Source: Eledone cirrhosa
Taxonomy: Eukaryota > Mollusca > Cephalopoda > Octopoda > Eledonidae
Direction: 5' to 3'
DNA length: 64,000 bases
Assembly: GCA_964016885.1 (NCBI GenBank)
Contig: OZ024740.1
Span: 8,452,450-8,516,449 of the forward strand
Shown one piece after another: positions 62,601 to 64,000 of the stretch (positions are counted from its first letter, which is position 1; every line of letters begins with the position of its first letter). A program made the translations under genes and the position numbers. Below the pieces are notes generated by a model. That model was not told where the DNA came from. It did no database searches and worked only from the letters and a program-made list of their open reading frames with translations.

Positions 62601-64000
62601 ATTGGTATGTTAGTTTCGTTAGGTATGTCAGTTTCTATTGGTATATCAGTTTCGATTAGTATGTCAGTTTCGACTGGTATGTCAGTTTCGATTAGTATAT
62701 CAGTTTCTATTGGTATATCAGTTTTGATTGGTTTATCAGTTTCGATTGGTATATCAGTTTTGATTGGTTTATCAGTTCCTATTGTTATGTCAGTTTCAAA
62801 TTGGTATATCAGTTTCGATTGGTATGTTAGTTTCGATTACTATTTCAGTTTCTATTGGTAAGTCAGTTTCTATCGGTATATCAGCTTTGATTGGTATATC
62901 AGTTTCAATTAGTATGTGAAGTTTCTATTGGTATATCAGTTACGATTGGTATGTCAGTTTCGATTAGTATATGAGTTTCTATTGGTATGTCAGTTTCTAT
63001 TAGTATATCAGTTTCAATTGGTATATCAGTTTCGATGGTATGTCAGTTTCGATTGGTATATCAGTTTCTATTGGTATGTCAGTTTCGATTGGTATGTCAG
63101 TTTCGATTGGTATGTCAATTTCGATTGGTATATCAGTTTAGATTAGTATGTCAGTTTCTATTGGTATATCAGTTTCGATTGGTATATTAGTTTCGATTAG
63201 TATATCAGTTTCTATGGGTATGTTAGATTCTATTGGTATATAAGGTTCGACTGGTATATCAGTTTCGATTAGATTATCAGTTTCAATTTGTATGTCAGTT
63301 TCTATTGGTATATGAGTTCCTATTGGTATGTCAGTTTCGATTGGTATGTCAGTTTCGATTGGTATATCAGTTTCGATTGGTATATCAGTTTCGATTTGTA
63401 TATCAGATACTGTTGCTTTATCAGTTTCTATTGGTATGTCAGTTTCTATTGTTATATCAGTTTCTATTGGTATGTCAGTTTCGATAGGTATGTCAGTTTT
63501 TATTGGTATATCAGTTTTGATTGGTATGTCAGTTTGTATTGGTATGTCAGTTTCGATTATTATATCAGTTACTATTGGTATGTCAGTTTCGATTGATATG
63601 TCATTTTCGACTGGTATATCATTTTCTATTGGTATGACAGTTTCGATTGGTATATCATTTTCGATTGGTATGTCAGTTTGGATTGGTATGTCAGTTTCGA
63701 TTGGTATATCAGTTTCGATTAGTATGTTAGTTTCTATTGGTATATCAGTTTCGATTGGTATATCAGTTTCGACTGGTATGTCAGTTTCGATTAGTATATT
63801 AGTTTCTATTGGTATGTCAGTTTCTATTGGTATATCAGTTTCGATTGGTATATCAGTTTTTCGATTAGTATGTTAGTTTCTATTGGTATATATGTTTCGA
63901 TTAGTATATCAGTTTCTATTGGTATGTCAGTTTCGTTTGGTATGTCAGTTTCTATTCATATATCTGTTTCGATTGGTATATCAGTTTCGAATGGAATATC
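59651..64000 (+). repeat. Heterogeneous satellite, right edge of window
   Basis: Still the 18-bp unit, but with more private substitutions and off-length units: a 20-bp TTTTTCGATTAG unit near 59962 and again near 63850, GATTAATTATATC near 61970, TATAAAGTTACTATTGG near 62392, and TATGTGAAGTTTC near 62914. Parts of 60.5-61.4 kb resemble 32.3-38.5 kb. No long internal duplication, insertion or gene is seen. Confidence 0.75.

Larger units (their letters stand above)
1..64000 (+). repeat. Giant 18-bp satellite array filling the window
   Basis: The consensus unit is GTCAGTTTCGATTGGTAT and the orientation never changes. Recurrent variants are G or A at unit position 1, CG or CT (less often CA or TG) at positions 9-10, and G, A or T at position 14. 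Units such as TATGTAAG, TCAATTTC and CAGTTCC recur as block-specific markers. The + strand is rich in T and G; the consensus has 8 T, 5 G, 3 A and 2 C. Both window ends lie inside the array. Off-length units (17, 19 and 20 bp) occur but are rare. All other features are insertions in this array or higher-order blocks of it. Confidence 0.98.

Noticed and set aside
1..64000. CRISPR array
   Set aside because: Repeats are directly adjacent without unique spacers, and the retroelements show a eukaryotic genome.
1..64000. Telomeric repeat
   Set aside because: The unit is 18 bp and unrelated to TTAGGG-type repeats; no such repeats are seen at either end.

Overview
The window is almost entirely one giant tandem repeat. 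From base 1 to base 64000 the + strand is built from an 18-bp unit, consensus GTCAGTTTCGATTGGTAT, in a single orientation, and neither end of the array is reached. Interruptions are four copies of one tRNA-derived SINE, four copies of one 5'-truncated SINE/LINE tail, and one 5'-truncated non-LTR retrotransposon with an open reverse transcriptase frame. The genome is eukaryotic. The tails (hairpin, then CGGACGTAAA or CGGACGTTAAA, then a GAT/ATG run) and the body block containing GGAAGGGCATCCAGCTGTAG look like those of cephalopod SINEs and LINEs, so an octopus or squid is my best guess. This rests on recognition of sequence style, not on a search.

Layout. 1-19.8 kb: family A, a higher-order repeat of 4518 bp containing an internal 1026-bp tandem duplication; three near-full copies (3568, 10840, 15358), one copy with a 1728-bp internal deletion (8050), and a diverged partial copy at the left edge. 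19.8-30.9 kb: family B, less regular, with direct repeats about 1.46 and 1.84 kb apart and a 575-bp tandem duplication. 30.9-42.5 kb: family C, two copies of a 5.4-6.4 kb block, each carrying the SINE (31562 and 36997). 42.5-56 kb: family D, two copies of a roughly 7-kb block, each carrying the SINE (46654 and 53699) and the short tail (48877 and 55955); copy I also holds the retrotransposon (44777-46416). 54.5-59.65 kb: the tail-bearing part of D is further amplified in steps of about 1.7 kb. 59.65-64 kb: the most heterogeneous part, possibly nearer an array edge.

No host protein-coding gene can be supported. The many open frames in the satellite arise because 18 is a multiple of 3 and the consensus lacks stops in several frames; stop-bearing and frame-shifting variant units are copied along with the blocks. 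The only convincing coding sequence is the reverse transcriptase fragment. The insertions act as time stamps: the SINE landed before the C/D blocks multiplied, the short tail before the 7-kb duplication, and the retrotransposon after it, because the matching site in D copy II is empty. Block boundaries away from the insertions were placed by eye and are good to tens of bases.
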